64,000 bases of DNA. Origin: Mucilaginibacter aquaedulcis. Its GTDB lineage: Bacteria; Bacteroidota; Bacteroidia; Sphingobacteriales; Sphingobacteriaceae. The stretch covers positions 682,001 through 746,000 of the forward strand of contig NZ_JAUFPR010000002.1 of assembly GCF_030409325.1 (NCBI RefSeq), given 5' to 3'. Within the stretch, counting starts at the first letter, position 1; the number at the start of each line of letters is the position of its first letter. A program made the position numbers and the translations under genes. A model generated the notes under the pieces. The model was not told where the DNA came from, did no database searches, and was given only the letters and a program-made list of their open reading frames with translations. Below are positions 1 to 9,071 of this stretch, in pieces.

Positions 1-3000
1 AGCAGCTTATATGCATCCGCATAATAGGTTTGGTTACTAAAAAGTTTCTTCACTCCATCAGTAAATTGCGGAATATCAAAAAGTAACTTTTGAGTCCCTG
101 TGGATTGAAGCACGGCGTAATTCAGCTTTGAAGCCGTTTCCTGCACCACATCAACCGGGTTAGCTATTTTAAAATTCGTACTGCCATTCGCTCTGATCAG
201 CGGTACGCTCTGGCCTTCTTCTACTGGGAAAACATCACCTGCATCTGTTTTCAACTTTACAACAGACCATGAACCATCAGGCGGTAATATTAACGAACCT
301 CTGGCACTTGCGGCAAATATTCGCTGCCCTCCTGCATCTAATGCCGGACTTAAATCGGCCCGGGACAAACGCATTTGCTGGTTGGAGCCAGAAATATTGA
401 TAATACAATTGATTGGCCCTCCTATAGAGCCATTCTGAAAATTGATAAGATCGGCATATACCGAAGGTGGTATTAATACGCCTGTAGGTGCAAGTTGTAC
501 GAAACCAATCATTTTTCGTGATTGCACGTTGTATCTACCCTCAACAGGGTCGGGATTTGGATTGGGTATGCCCCCACTAATGATATTGTCCAGGTGCACA
601 TCGCAATCAAAAACCACGCATTCTAATTCAACATTAAATTTTTCATCAAGTGAGGTTAGGTTTGGATATACAATTTTCCAATCGGCAAGTGCGGGTTTTC
701 CTATCTTACCAGGCAGCCCGGTATCATTCAGGCTAAAAGATGAAGGGAATGTTCCCCCATCTGGAAAGTCTTTGATCTCCCGCACTGCGGATATCCCTTT
801 TATAGCTCCGGGATGAAATACATAGGTATTGTTTACATCCACAAGATCAGGTGTGTTGATATCAGCACTGAAATCTATCTTATAATCACAATCAAAAAAC
901 GCGTCACTCTCAGCTTTCCAGCCAGAATCAGATCTGAAAACATAACCACTTGGCGAACGCATGAATGTTACAGTCCTAACCACGTGAACAATACCGGCGC
1001 AGGTGTACATTACACTGCGTACCTGAACTACCTCATGCGCAGTGCGGCCCATTAATACGTCAAACTTTACCTGGCTTACATCGGCAACTGCGGCAGCATC
1101 ATTTAACCAATTACTGAAAATACTGGCACCGTAACCAGAAATTTCCATTTTTTCGACTGGCACCTTTGGATTTGAGGAAGCCGATGTGCCCGCGAACACA
1201 TTGTTAAATATACCTGACACTGTTTTTCCGAGCGTACCTCCTGTCATTGGCAAACCAAAAAGCAGCCATTTCAAGTTACTGTCAATTTGTATAGTCCTGC
1301 CCTTAAAAGCGTTACGCTGGTATGGCGATACCGGATTAGGAGCTTTTGCCTTGATCTGTAACCCACCTTTGAAACCCTTAAAAAGCGGCGTATTAAAATG
1401 TATGCTGGCATTATCAGCCTCTTTATTGTAAAGCGAGCGGTTAAATTGCGCCTGCGCTACCATAGCAAAAGGAAGTGTAAATGTTGATACCATTTCGCGT
1501 GGTATCTTTTTGTCGTTAAACTCCTGAATAAAATGTTTTACGACAGAAACCGGTGCTATAGGAATAAGATAAGGGCTTTCTGAAAAAATATGCGTTGGAA
1601 TACCATCATTATCATAAACCATTAAACCGGGTGTGGTGGTTACCAGGTCAGTCATGTCCGGGCCTCCTTCCACTGCCAATGGTATATTCAGTATCGGTTC
1701 CCATGAAATTTGAGGTAATGTAACCGCACGTACGTACTGTCCGCTGGTTACAACATCCATATTCAATATCTGAAGTGGCAGGTTTACAGGACCTATAGCT
1801 GCAGGCTGGGCATCAATGCGGCTAAAGTTGGTAACTCCATCCGCATTCCGGTTCACTCGGATATCAGTACCAAAACTAACTCCCATCTGGTCGGCATTGC
1901 TGGAGACATCTAATAACATAAAAGTATCCTTTGGTAGCAACCATCGGTCTCCGCGCGAAAACTGACTATAGCTGCTTACCTCAGCAGGTTGGTCAGGCAG
2001 TTGGAAATTAGGTGAGTTTATTACTGTGTTGAATACCTTATCAACTGGTAAAGCTCTGTCTATAACCTGGTTCAGCACCGAATTAGTATCGATCTTAGCA
2101 GTTGCGATTTTCATTTCATCAGTGTTTATATTCCTGATAAACTGATCTCTGATATTTATTGCAGGGCCGATGTCAGTGGTTACATCCTTAACTACTGGGC
2201 TAACTATCGGTTTAATGATAGGTCCAGGCTTAATATCCGGACGAAGCCTTGTTTGTATATTTTTATTGAAGGTGCCTACACCAAACTGAAAGTTTGCAGG
2301 AACCAATGGCTTATCCACGTTATCATTTGTCGCCTTTGGTAAATTTGCTGTAATCAACGACCAGTCAAAAGCTGCAAACCTAAAGTATAAATAGCCTTCG
2401 TTTTCAGGTATCGGTGTGACTACTTTATCAGCCGACCATTTAACGAATGCAGCAAGTGCCAAGCCCAGGTTGCTGATATCCAACGAAGCCGGATCTCTTT
2501 GTATAGCTGTGTAACTTGATACATAAGGATCGGGCAAGGTTGGCAAATATTGATGCACACCAAACATCAATACTAAACTGCCATTCTTAAGTTGATTGTC
2601 TCCGTCTAATTCTCCCGAAACAAACAGGCTGTAGGGTGCGGTTACCTTAAATATTGCATTACGCAAGGCGATGGCATATTGCAGATAAGCTGTTGGGTTG
2701 TTGGCATTTCTATCAAACAATAGGTCATTGTCAAGCACATTAGTTTTAAATACAGTTTCTTCCTGAGATATCCAGCCAAGAGCAATGGATGATTGCAGTT
2801 TAAACGGTAGTCCATTTGCATCAACAGGTCGGTCAAGTTCAGCCTTATGATTACAAAAATAACTTACAATTTCATGGCCGGTAGTATCACTGATATAAGC
2901 AAAAGGAAAGGCCTTACCAAACCCAAGGGTAATGGCTGATTTAAATTTTGAACCCTTATTATTCCATAGATTAAGTTTTTGACTTGCCCTGGTATTTGAA

Positions 3001-4202
3001 GCAAAAAAATCAATTATGCTTACTATTCCCGGTTCTATAATAATTCCCGGATGCGTAAATAAGGTTAGGCCACCTTTTAAACCTTTCCAGGTGGCAGTGA
3101 TACCTTTTTTTAGACCAATTGTTAAAGCCCCAATCCCAGCAGCTTCACCAAGCTGTTGCCAGGTTGTTTGAGTAACTGGTAAAAGCCAGCCGCTGTTAAC
3201 GTCAATAACTGCCTGACCAGCTAAGTTACAAAGCTTTGACTGTGATGAATTTATTTGAAAAGTATCGGGTGTATTACCTACAGTAGATGTTTGATAGGGA
3301 ATCAGCAACTGGCTTAAAAAATCTATCCATAAAGGCGTTGTGCCCTGATATTTAAAAGCTGTTTCGTTTCCAAATACAGTACAAGACGCATCAACTGTTG
3401 TAAAAGCACTGCCTGTACTATTAAAATTCAATTGCAAAGCCTTAGGCAACGAGATTACTGTTGAAGTAGCATCAAATCCGGCATTTGATGAAGGAGTTGC
3501 CGGAACATGCTGATCTAAGTTGATATTAAGCGTTGCTGAATTGCCCGGCAAAATAATTATATTACCGGATGTGATGGTGGCAGGAGCATTACAATTCAGC
3601 GTTCCCCCGGTAATCTTTAAACCCGTATAAAACGTTTTTAGGGCAGAGTTATTCGCGATCAGAAATGAGGATATCCAGACACTTCCTGCTTCAATTTGAT
3701 AACTGTTGCGTTGGGTGAGCAACCCGGAAACTGGGATCAGCAATGCCGGATTTGTATCCCCTTGCAGAAATACTTTTATCGTTTTTATTGGCCAGAAGAA
3801 ATCATACCATTGATCTAAACCATGCTCATCGGTAAAAGGTCCATAGCTTTGACTTGGTTTCATCCCCGTTCCCCAGGCAGGAACGGAATTACCAAGCAAG
3901 TTACTGCGTACCGAAACCTCACGTTTAAAGATCAGCGGGGCAGGTTCTGATGTATCAACCTGTGGCTTTACATTCAGGAAATCACTGAAGTGCTTTAACC
4001 TGTCTGAAATATCATCACTTGATGCTTCTCCTGCATCCAGATGATGAAGACGATTACCAGTAATTTGCAATTCGGGATTTTGAATCAGGGCGGTAGTAAG
4101 ATCGCTCCGAAATCTTTTTAATTCTTCGGCTGGCGTTTTTTCGCTGACTTTAAGGCCGGAAGAAAGCTGGTAGAGTTTTAACAACAATTGCTGATCATCC
4201 AT
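1..4202 (-). CDS. Giant protein of unknown function, C-terminus outside window
   Basis: I read one open frame without a stop from an ATG at 4202 down to the left edge, giving at least 1400 codons; the gene is cut by the window boundary. The start MDDQQLLLKLYQLSSGLKVS is followed by a charged helical region rich in Glu and Asp, then long beta-rich stretches full of Thr, Ser, Asn and Gly. A proline-rich linker (PGPIIKPIVSPVV) lies near residue 650 and divides the visible part roughly in two. There is no N-terminal signal peptide and no lipobox. A Gly-rich segment near residues 370-400 (GIGALTIGLKKGITATWKGLKGG) could be hydrophobic. I do not recognise the family. It faces away from the neighbouring Crp-type regulator across a 459-base gap. 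The coding frame is certain, the function unknown. Confidence 0.8.
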   Translation of the reverse strand, partial: MDDQQLLLKLYQLSSGLKVSEKTPAEELKRFRSDLTTALIQNPELQITGNRLHHLDAGEASSDDISDRLKHFSDFLNVKPQVDTSEPAPLIFKREVSVRSNLLGNSVPAWGTGMKPSQSYGPFTDEHGLDQWYDFFWPIKTIKVFLQGDTNPALLIPVSGLLTQRNSYQIEAGSVWISSFLIANNSALKTFYTGLKITGGTLNCNAPATITSGNIIILPGNSATLNINLDQHVPATPSSNAGFDATSTVISLPKALQLNFNSTGSAFTTVDASCTVFGNETAFKYQGTTPLWIDFLSQLLIPYQTSTVGNTPDTFQINSSQSKLCNLAGQAVIDVNSGWLLPVTQTTWQQLGEAAGIGALTIGLKKGITATWKGLKGGLTLFTHPGIIIEPGIVSIIDFFASNTRASQKLNLWNNKGSKFKSAITLGFGKAFPFAYISDTTGHEIVSYFCNHKAELDRPVDANGLPFKLQSSIALGWISQEETVFKTNVLDNDLLFDRNANNPTAYLQYAIALRNAIFKVTAPYSLFVSGELDGDNQLKNGSLVLMFGVHQYLPTLPDPYVSSYTAIQRDPASLDISNLGLALAAFVKWSADKVVTPIPENEGYLYFRFAAFDWSLITANLPKATNDNVDKPLVPANFQFGVGTFNKNIQTRLRPDIKPGPIIKPIVSPVVKDVTTDIGPAINIRDQFIRNINTDEMKIATAKIDTNSVLNQVIDRALPVDKVFNTVINSPNFQLPDQPAEVSSYSQFSRGDRWLLPKDTFMLLDVSSNADQMGVSFGTDIRVNRNADGVTNFSRIDAQPAAIGPVNLPLQILNMDVVTSGQYVRAVTLPQISWEPILNIPLAVEGGPDMTDLVTTTPGLMVYDNDGIPTHIFSESPYLIPIAPVSVVKHFIQEFNDKKIPREMVSTFTLPFAMVAQAQFNRSLYNKEADNASIHFNTPLFKGFKGGLQIKAKAPNPVSPYQRNAFKGRTIQIDSNLKWLLFGLPMTGGTLGKTVSGIFNNVFAGTSASSNPKVPVEKMEISGYGASIFSNWLNDAAAVADVSQVKFDVLMGRTAHEVVQVRSVMYTCAGIVHVVRTVTFMRSPSGYVFRSDSGWKAESDAFFDCDYKIDFSADINTPDLVDVNNTYVFHPGAIKGISAVREIKDFPDGGTFPSSFSLNDTGLPGKIGKPALADWKIVYPNLTSLDEKFNVELECVVFDCDVHLDNIISGGIPNPNPDPVEGRYNVQSRKMIGFVQLAPTGVLIPPSVYADLINFQNGSIGGPINCIINISGSNQQMRLSRADLSPALDAGGQRIFAASARGSLILPPDGSWSVVKLKTDAGDVFPVEEGQSVPLIRANGSTNFKIANPVDVVQETASKLNYAVLQSTGTQKLLFDIPQFTDGVKKLFSNQTYYADAYKL

Positions 4203-4661
4203 AATTTTATCATTTATAGCTAAAGAAAACTTATAGAATAAGACGAATAAAGGACGTATAACTCTTCGGCAAACATCCCCCAAAACACAGCTCGCCGAAA
4301 AGCTCATGCTGGCAACGGATGATATAATTCAGGTTTGTATTAGATAAGAATCTGAATAAAATTATAATTTATTTTCTGATTATTATTATACAATAAGTTA
4401 ACAATTATTAACTCAAACAGACACATCTTTTCAATTGATTAACCTGATCAAAAATGATTTAAATAAGACAATAAACAAACCGTACCCTTACGCAAAATCA
4501 CGCGTAGTTTTACGCATTGAATTGGTTGCTGTGAATTTCAAAAAACATTGAGGTCACTACGTTCGAAATTTTATGCGTCTTTAGTTTATTCGCAAATTAC
4601 GCCGATGTGATCAAAGTATTTATTTAGATTATTAGCAATTTTGTTGTTGGTAATAATCTAA
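4203..4661. other. Divergent intergenic region between giant gene and Crp-type regulator
   Basis: This 459-base AT-rich stretch separates two divergent starts, so it must hold both promoters. A weak match to the Bacteroidota -7 element (CAATTTTG, about 4637-4644) lies shortly before the regulator start. I see no convincing open frame, RNA gene or repeat in it. Confidence 0.5.
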
Positions 4662-5234
4662 ATGAAAAAACTACTTAGGGAACATTTTGAAAAAATCATA
4701 GCATTAACAGACAGTGAGTTTGATTACATTTATGATCATTTTGTATTCAAGAAAATAATAAAACACCAGTTTCTGATTCAACAAGGCGACCGTGTTCATA
4801 ATGAGTATTTTGTGGTAAAAGGTTGTCTTAAATCGTACATGATTGATAGTGATGATAAAGCTCACATTCTGCAATTTGCACTGCCCGATTGGTGGGTTTC
4901 TGATTATCAGGCTTTAAACAATGGCTCCCCGAGTACTTTATATTTAGATTCAGTTGATGGAGCAGAAATATTAAGCATTACAATGGAGAATAAGGACAAA
5001 TTATGCGCCGAGATGCATAAAGTTGAACATTTTTTCAGAAAGAAAACAAACTGGGGTTATGTGGCACTTCAACAACGGATATTAAGTTTATTGAATAGCA
5101 ATGCAAAAGACCGTTACGAACAATTGTTAAAACAATATCCTGCATTATTCAAAACTGTACCTAAGCAACTGCTGGCTTCCTACTTGGGTGTTACAAGAGA
5201 AACATTGAGTAGATTGTATACACCTGCAAAATAA
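4662..5234 (+). CDS. Crp/Fnr-family transcriptional regulator (first paralogue)
   Basis: A 190-residue cyclic-nucleotide-binding-fold regulator. Residues 20-110 form the beta-roll sensor domain (GDRVHNEYFVVKGCLKSYM at 42-60). The C-terminus has a short helix-turn-helix, with the recognition-helix motif YLGVTRETLSRL at 174-186. The sensor lacks the Arg-Ser phosphate-binding pair of true cAMP receptors and has no N-terminal iron-sulfur cysteine cluster, so the signal cannot be assigned to cAMP or oxygen. It is closely similar along its whole length to the second regulator at 41955-42533. It is followed after 88 bases by a DJ-1/PfpI gene, with Crp/Fnr-like boxes in the gap, so control of that neighbour is likely (inference). 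Confidence 0.9.
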   Translation: MKKLLREHFEKIIALTDSEFDYIYDHFVFKKIIKHQFLIQQGDRVHNEYFVVKGCLKSYMIDSDDKAHILQFALPDWWVSDYQALNNGSPSTLYLDSVDGAEILSITMENKDKLCAEMHKVEHFFRKKTNWGYVALQQRILSLLNSNAKDRYEQLLKQYPALFKTVPKQLLASYLGVTRETLSRLYTPAK

Positions 5235-5235
5235 T

Positions 5236-5273
5236 TTGATATAGATCACATATATTTTGTGACATACATCCTG
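5236..5273 (+). promoter_or_regulatory. Two tandem Crp/Fnr-like boxes upstream of the PfpI gene
   Basis: Two partly symmetric sites sit side by side. TTGAT-ATAG-ATCAC (5236-5249) resembles an Fnr box with one mismatch, and TGTGA-N6-TCCTG begins at 5258. Their centres are about 23 bases apart, two helical turns. A -7-like element GAACTTTG lies at 5295-5302, which places the second box about 40 bases upstream of the expected start site, typical for class II activation. An analogous box lies after the paralogous regulator at 42546. Binding is inferred. Confidence 0.5.
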
Positions 5274-5322
5274 TGAGGTTTTCTGTATTCGTTGGAACTT
5301 TGACCTAAACAAAAATATAGAA

Positions 5323-6114
5323 ATGAAATTCACAGGAAGATCAATATTGTTAGCATTACTTTCAATAGCAACTTTAACAAGTTTTGCTCAGGAAAACCAA
5401 CAGACAACAAATTCACCGAAAAAAATCCTTATTGTAGTTACTTCACATGACCAATTAGGTAATACAGGTAAAAAAACCGGTATCTGGATAGAAGAATTTG
5501 CAGCGCCATATTATTATTTGATCAGTCAGGGAGCCAAGATCACTATTGCTTCTCCGAAAGGTGGCCAAGCCCCAATTGATCCAAAAAGCAATGAACCTTC
5601 ATCTCAAACTGAAGCTACCAAAAAATACTTTGCTGACCCCGCAACACAGGAAAAATTGGCGCACACTGTTGTATTGTCAAAAGTTAATCAGAAAGATTAT
5701 GATGCCGTTTATTACCCAGGCGGTCACGGCCCAATGTGGGATCTATCTGAGGATAAAAACTCTGCAAAGCTTTTAGAGTCGTTTATTAAAAACAGGAAGC
5801 CAATTGCATTGGTTTGTCATGCTCCAGCTGCATTGAAAAATGTGAAAGGCGATAATGGGAAACCTTACATTAACGGAAAACAAGTATCTGCATTTACTAA
5901 TAGTGAAGAGGCTGCAGTACAATTAACAAGCGTGGTTCCCTTTTCATTGGAAGACATGTTAAAATCAAAAGGTGCCGATTATAAAAAAGGTGCGGATTGG
6001 CAGCCATTTGCTGTTCAGGATGGCTTAATGATCACAGGTCAAAACCCTGCTTCGTCTACATTAGTTGCGCAAAAATTAATCGCTCAACTTAATACTCCGA
6101 TTACTGCCCAATAA
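5323..6114 (+). CDS. Secreted DJ-1/PfpI-family (Hsp31-like) protein
   Basis: A 263-residue protein with a signal peptide (MKFTGRSILLALLSIATLTSFAQ), so it probably acts in the periplasm. The mature part has the DJ-1/PfpI flavodoxin-like fold: ILIVVTSHD at the start, the YYPGGHGPMWD loop, and the nucleophile elbow ALVCHAPAAL with Cys165 next to His166. Glu57 or Glu58 (IEEFA) is placed like the acidic residue of Hsp31-type members. These families include chaperones, glyoxalases and deglycases; the exact reaction cannot be read from the sequence. It follows the Crp-type regulator and is probably its target. Export is unusual for this mostly cytoplasmic family. Confidence 0.88.
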   Translation: MKFTGRSILLALLSIATLTSFAQENQQTTNSPKKILIVVTSHDQLGNTGKKTGIWIEEFAAPYYYLISQGAKITIASPKGGQAPIDPKSNEPSSQTEATKKYFADPATQEKLAHTVVLSKVNQKDYDAVYYPGGHGPMWDLSEDKNSAKLLESFIKNRKPIALVCHAPAALKNVKGDNGKPYINGKQVSAFTNSEEAAVQLTSVVPFSLEDMLKSKGADYKKGADWQPFAVQDGLMITGQNPASSTLVAQKLIAQLNTPITAQ

Positions 6115-6316
6115 TATATTGTTATAATTTTTTTTGATTGATGAGTGATATGACAGTCGCTGTTGCATTTGCAGCAGTGGCTGTTCATTTTTTGGCTTAG
6201 TCATTTTATCATATTTTAGCCCATTCAAAACGTCGCAACTCCCCCCTCTATTTGTCGCATGCATCACCATACTTTGCAACAGATATTCAAGATATTTGAT
6301 ACACAATTAAAATATC

Positions 6317-6748
6317 ATGACAAATTCAGCAACAAACCCACCAGATACAATTGCCATTACCGAAAGCAAAAAATTACTTGATGTTAAACGGGCTATACTT
6401 GACGGCTCTACCTTTGAACAAATGATGATGAATAATGCCCGGTTTAAGGATGTTTGTATTACCAATCTCAGTATTACTGATGCTAACCTGAGTGACCTTG
6501 AAATTGAAGGAGCTCAGCTTGGTGGAGCTTATATTCACAATATTGGTATGCCTCCCGAAGGCCATCCGGCTTATGACCCGAGTGCCAAACAACGGTCATT
6601 GAAGTTTGAGAATTGCGATCTGCAGGGAAGCACCATAATCAATTGCAACTTAAGTAACATCAAAATAGACGATTGTAATGTCTCGGGGATGATTATAAAC
6701 GGTATATCAGTGGACGAATTGCTTAAAATTCACGAACAGTGCAGGTAA
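6317..6748 (+). CDS. Pentapeptide-repeat protein
   Basis: A 143-residue protein in two blocks of degenerate pentapeptide repeats, A(D/N)LXX type. The first block (about 42-75) includes ARFKDVCITNLSITDANLSD, and the second (about 94-132) includes LKFENCDLQGSTIINCNLSN. A Gly/Pro-containing break (MPPEGHPAYDPS) lies between them. Such proteins fold as right-handed beta-helices; some mimic DNA and protect gyrase, but most have no known role. There is no signal peptide. It stands alone, 202 bases after the PfpI gene. Confidence 0.8.
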   Translation: MTNSATNPPDTIAITESKKLLDVKRAILDGSTFEQMMMNNARFKDVCITNLSITDANLSDLEIEGAQLGGAYIHNIGMPPEGHPAYDPSAKQRSLKFENCDLQGSTIINCNLSNIKIDDCNVSGMIINGISVDELLKIHEQCR

Positions 6749-7080
6749 AATTCACTACCATTGAACATGGCGTTTACCTCTTTTCCGAACTAATTGCAGG
6801 AATTAACCATGCGAATTCTATATAATTTATAATAATAATTTTAATATTTATGAATTTTAATAACAATCCATAAACGCAACTACACTCTATCATTAACTAT
6901 ATATTAATAAATAAAACACAATAAGCCACTAAAATTACTTTAGATTAATCTATCTATTGAAATTTCCTATTGATTAACTATATAATGATATTTTTATATT
7001 ATTATTGATAATTTACTATTGACAATTATAGCAAATAGCTATACCTTTATAATAATAAATAACCTAAAACCAATATTACA
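6749..7080. other. Very AT-rich intergenic region with promoter at its end
   Basis: A 332-base stretch made almost only of A and T runs. I see no open frame. A clear Bacteroidota-type promoter occupies the last 60 bases; the rest shows no recognisable element. Confidence 0.5.
7019..7049 (+). promoter_or_regulatory. Bacteroidota-type promoter for the DUF2807 gene
   Basis: TTG at 7019-7021, a 20-base spacer and TACCTTTA at 7042-7049 match the TTG-N19-TAnnTTTG promoter of this phylum, with one mismatch in the last position. The start codon follows 31 bases later. Confidence 0.5.
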
Positions 7081-7743
7081 ATGACACAAACAACAACAGC
7101 TTCTGCTACGGAGCCAGTTATTTCAAAAACCTATCCTGAAACAGGATTTACATCTATTGCCAATAAAATTGATGGCAATATTACTTTCACGCAAGAAAAC
7201 TCTTATAGTATTGTTGTATCGGCCCAGCAGTTTATACTTGACATCCTTAACGTGCAAGTAACTAACTCCCAGTTGATCATCAGTTATGTAAGCCAAGCCC
7301 CTCCCCATTTACCTGTAAGTATCACCATTTCATCACCTGAATTAAGTGGAATCTCCCTGTTTGGTTCGGGTAATTTTAATTCTGCCCAGGCTATTCAAGC
7401 TAATGATCTGAATTTGCAACAAAGTGGCTCTGGAAATATAAGCCTGGCCAGTTTTACAGGTCAGAGTTTAGAAGCACAAACCAGTGGTAGTGGTAATCTT
7501 AGCATAAATGCCGGCTCTGTTTCCTCACAGGATTTAAATATAAGCGGATTGGGTAAGATGCTTTTGCCAGCTGTTACATCAGAACAAGCTACAGCAAAAA
7601 TATCAGGAACAGGTACCATAAAGATAAATGTGACACAAACCCTAAATGCAAAAATTTCGGGTGCTGGTGACATATACTATAGTGGCAATCCTACTGTAAC
7701 ACAAAAAGTAACCGGTTCCGGTAAAGTAATCCACGTTCAATAA
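7081..7743 (+). CDS. Head GIN domain (DUF2807) protein
   Basis: A 220-residue protein made of a single DUF2807 (head GIN, putative auto-transporter adhesin-like) beta-helix. Its repeating Ser/Gly-rich turns are visible as GISLFGSGNF, LQQSGSGNISL, AQTSGSGNLSI, ISGLGKM, ISGTGTI, ISGAGDI and VTGSGKV. The N-terminal part (ETGFTSIANKIDGNITFTQ) is the usual entry strand. Family members normally carry a signal peptide, but here the start MTQTTTASATEP is polar and no upstream in-frame start is available in the AT-rich leader, so this copy appears cytoplasmic or exported another way. Function is unknown. A strong hairpin follows the stop. Confidence 0.85.
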   Translation: MTQTTTASATEPVISKTYPETGFTSIANKIDGNITFTQENSYSIVVSAQQFILDILNVQVTNSQLIISYVSQAPPHLPVSITISSPELSGISLFGSGNFNSAQAIQANDLNLQQSGSGNISLASFTGQSLEAQTSGSGNLSINAGSVSSQDLNISGLGKMLLPAVTSEQATAKISGTGTIKINVTQTLNAKISGAGDIYYSGNPTVTQKVTGSGKVIHVQ

Positions 7744-7757
7744 TTTTTCCTTGTTCA

Positions 7758-7800
7758 AAAAAAATGATCCAGGTAATTTAACTACCTGGATCATTTTTTT
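7758..7800. terminator. Bidirectional intrinsic terminator
   Basis: A perfect 18-base inverted repeat with a 7-base loop (ATTTAAC); the core of the stem is TGATCCAGGTA. It has A runs on the left and T runs on the right. It lies between the convergent DUF2807 and NiCoT genes and can stop transcription from both sides. Confidence 0.85.
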
Positions 7801-7844
7801 GTACCAATTGGCTTTATTGCAATTTGTTATTCTTCAAAAATCAA

Positions 7845-8675
7845 TTATCGTAAATGACCTGCTATACTACCTGCCTCTTTACTCTTTCGTTTATAACGGA
7901 TGTACAAATCCAGATAAAGCGATATGATGATAGTAATGAAACCTAAACCTACAATATTATCCTGCAAGGGACTAAGTTCTAACTTAGGATTGAAATAGCT
8001 CGCTATTTTATAAACAGGTAAAACAAAGCACATAATGGTTATCAGCACATTCAGTTTAAAGCGGTGTGTTTGTATTTTCTTCTGATCAAAAGTTTTTAAA
8101 AGCTTGTTTAACAAAAAAGAATCACACGTGCCTGTCATGATCAATCCGATAGCAAAAACTACTCCACCAAATACTGCATAAATCACTTGGTTTGAAGCGG
8201 AAACGGCATAACCAAAAGCTGCTATCTGAGAAGATGTATCAAAGATAAATCCGAAAATAATACCAGTTAATATTACAGTAAACGGGTTAAGATGTGTGTT
8301 AAAGTATTTAGGCAACAACCTTTTGCGGAAACTTGGTGTAATCTGTTTTTTCTGAGTTAATGAGATGATATTTGAAATACCGATCATTAACAACATACTT
8401 AAAGGCAGCCATTCAACAATAATATCCAGCCACCCGGGCATTTTGAAGCTATTTTTTAAGATACTTAAGGAAAGCGCGATCACAATAACCATGGCGCCAT
8501 GGCCAAGCGCAAATAACGATCCTACCCAACGCGACCAAACGCTTTTCTTTTCATGCAGTCGGTACGTGTAACCGTCAATGATTGTGATATGATCGGGATC
8601 AAGTCCGTGCCGTAAACCCAGCACTAATAAAATGATAAAACCAGATAAATTTTGTTGTAATAAACCCATTTGCAA
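7845..8675 (-). CDS. NiCoT-family cobalt/nickel transporter
   Basis: A 276-residue integral membrane protein with about eight hydrophobic segments. The signature of the HoxN/NixA/NhlF family, RHGLDPDHITIID (22-34), holds the His-x4-Asp-His metal-binding motif in the second membrane helix. LGHGAMV (57-63), FDTSSQIA and the GTCDSFLL region are further family motifs. It takes up divalent cobalt or nickel through the inner membrane. Because the gene sits behind a cobalamin riboswitch and next to the B12 genes, cobalt is the likely substrate. This arrangement would shut off metal uptake when cobalamin is plentiful. Confidence 0.9.
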   Translation of the reverse strand: MQMGLLQQNLSGFIILLVLGLRHGLDPDHITIIDGYTYRLHEKKSVWSRWVGSLFALGHGAMVIVIALSLSILKNSFKMPGWLDIIVEWLPLSMLLMIGISNIISLTQKKQITPSFRKRLLPKYFNTHLNPFTVILTGIIFGFIFDTSSQIAAFGYAVSASNQVIYAVFGGVVFAIGLIMTGTCDSFLLNKLLKTFDQKKIQTHRFKLNVLITIMCFVLPVYKIASYFNPKLELSPLQDNIVGLGFITIIISLYLDLYIRYKRKSKEAGSIAGHLR

Positions 8676-8802
8676 TTATTTAAACTTAAGTTTAGTTAAT
8701 TCCAAACCCCAACCAAACAGAAATGCATATCAAGATGAAACGGGATAAATACAACCGCTGCGTCCTTAAGCCTTTCTCCCGAAAGCAATTTGGATATGTT
8801 TT

Positions 8803-8976
8803 TTGGCAGGTCTTCTGACTTGTTCAGCTTTAACGCCTTCCCATCCATATAAATACCGGACAGTGGCAAAGTATTGTTAAAGCCTGTTTTTGAACTTACA
8901 GCAGCGGGAACTGTTCTGGATTTACACCGGATTCCCTTTTAATTTTATCTGCACTGACGTGCAGTAAAAACCAAAT
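8803..8976 (-). promoter_or_regulatory. Cobalamin riboswitch
   Basis: Read on the minus strand, the conserved blocks of the adenosylcobalamin riboswitch appear in order: GGGAATCCGGTGTAAATCC (8936-8918), CCGCTGCTGTAA, GCCACTG (8867-8861), GGGAAGGC, and GTCAGAAGACCTGCC (8819-8805). A hairpin CTGCAC/GTGCAG lies at the 5' side. About 125 bases of leader follow before the NiCoT start and probably hold the expression platform. It is the only copy I can see in the cluster. Confidence 0.93.
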
Positions 8977-8983
8977 AACTCAA

Positions 8984-8991
8984 CAAATCTA
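8984..8991 (-). promoter_or_regulatory. Predicted -7 promoter element of riboswitch transcript
   Basis: On the minus strand this is TAGATTTG, a full match to TAnnTTTG. It lies about 8 bases before the expected 5' end of the riboswitch RNA. No good -33 TTG is present at the ideal distance. Confidence 0.45.
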
Positions 8992-9071
8992 ATTAAATTA
9001 ATTAATGGCGGGCGTAAAAATGAGTCTTTAAACTTCTTTCCCGGAAATTTAATTCTGCTTTAACAATAGCG

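Noticed and set aside
442..2836. Several short open frames on the plus strand and one in another minus frame across the first 4 kb
   Set aside because: They lie inside the continuous minus-strand reading of the giant gene and have no sensible protein composition.
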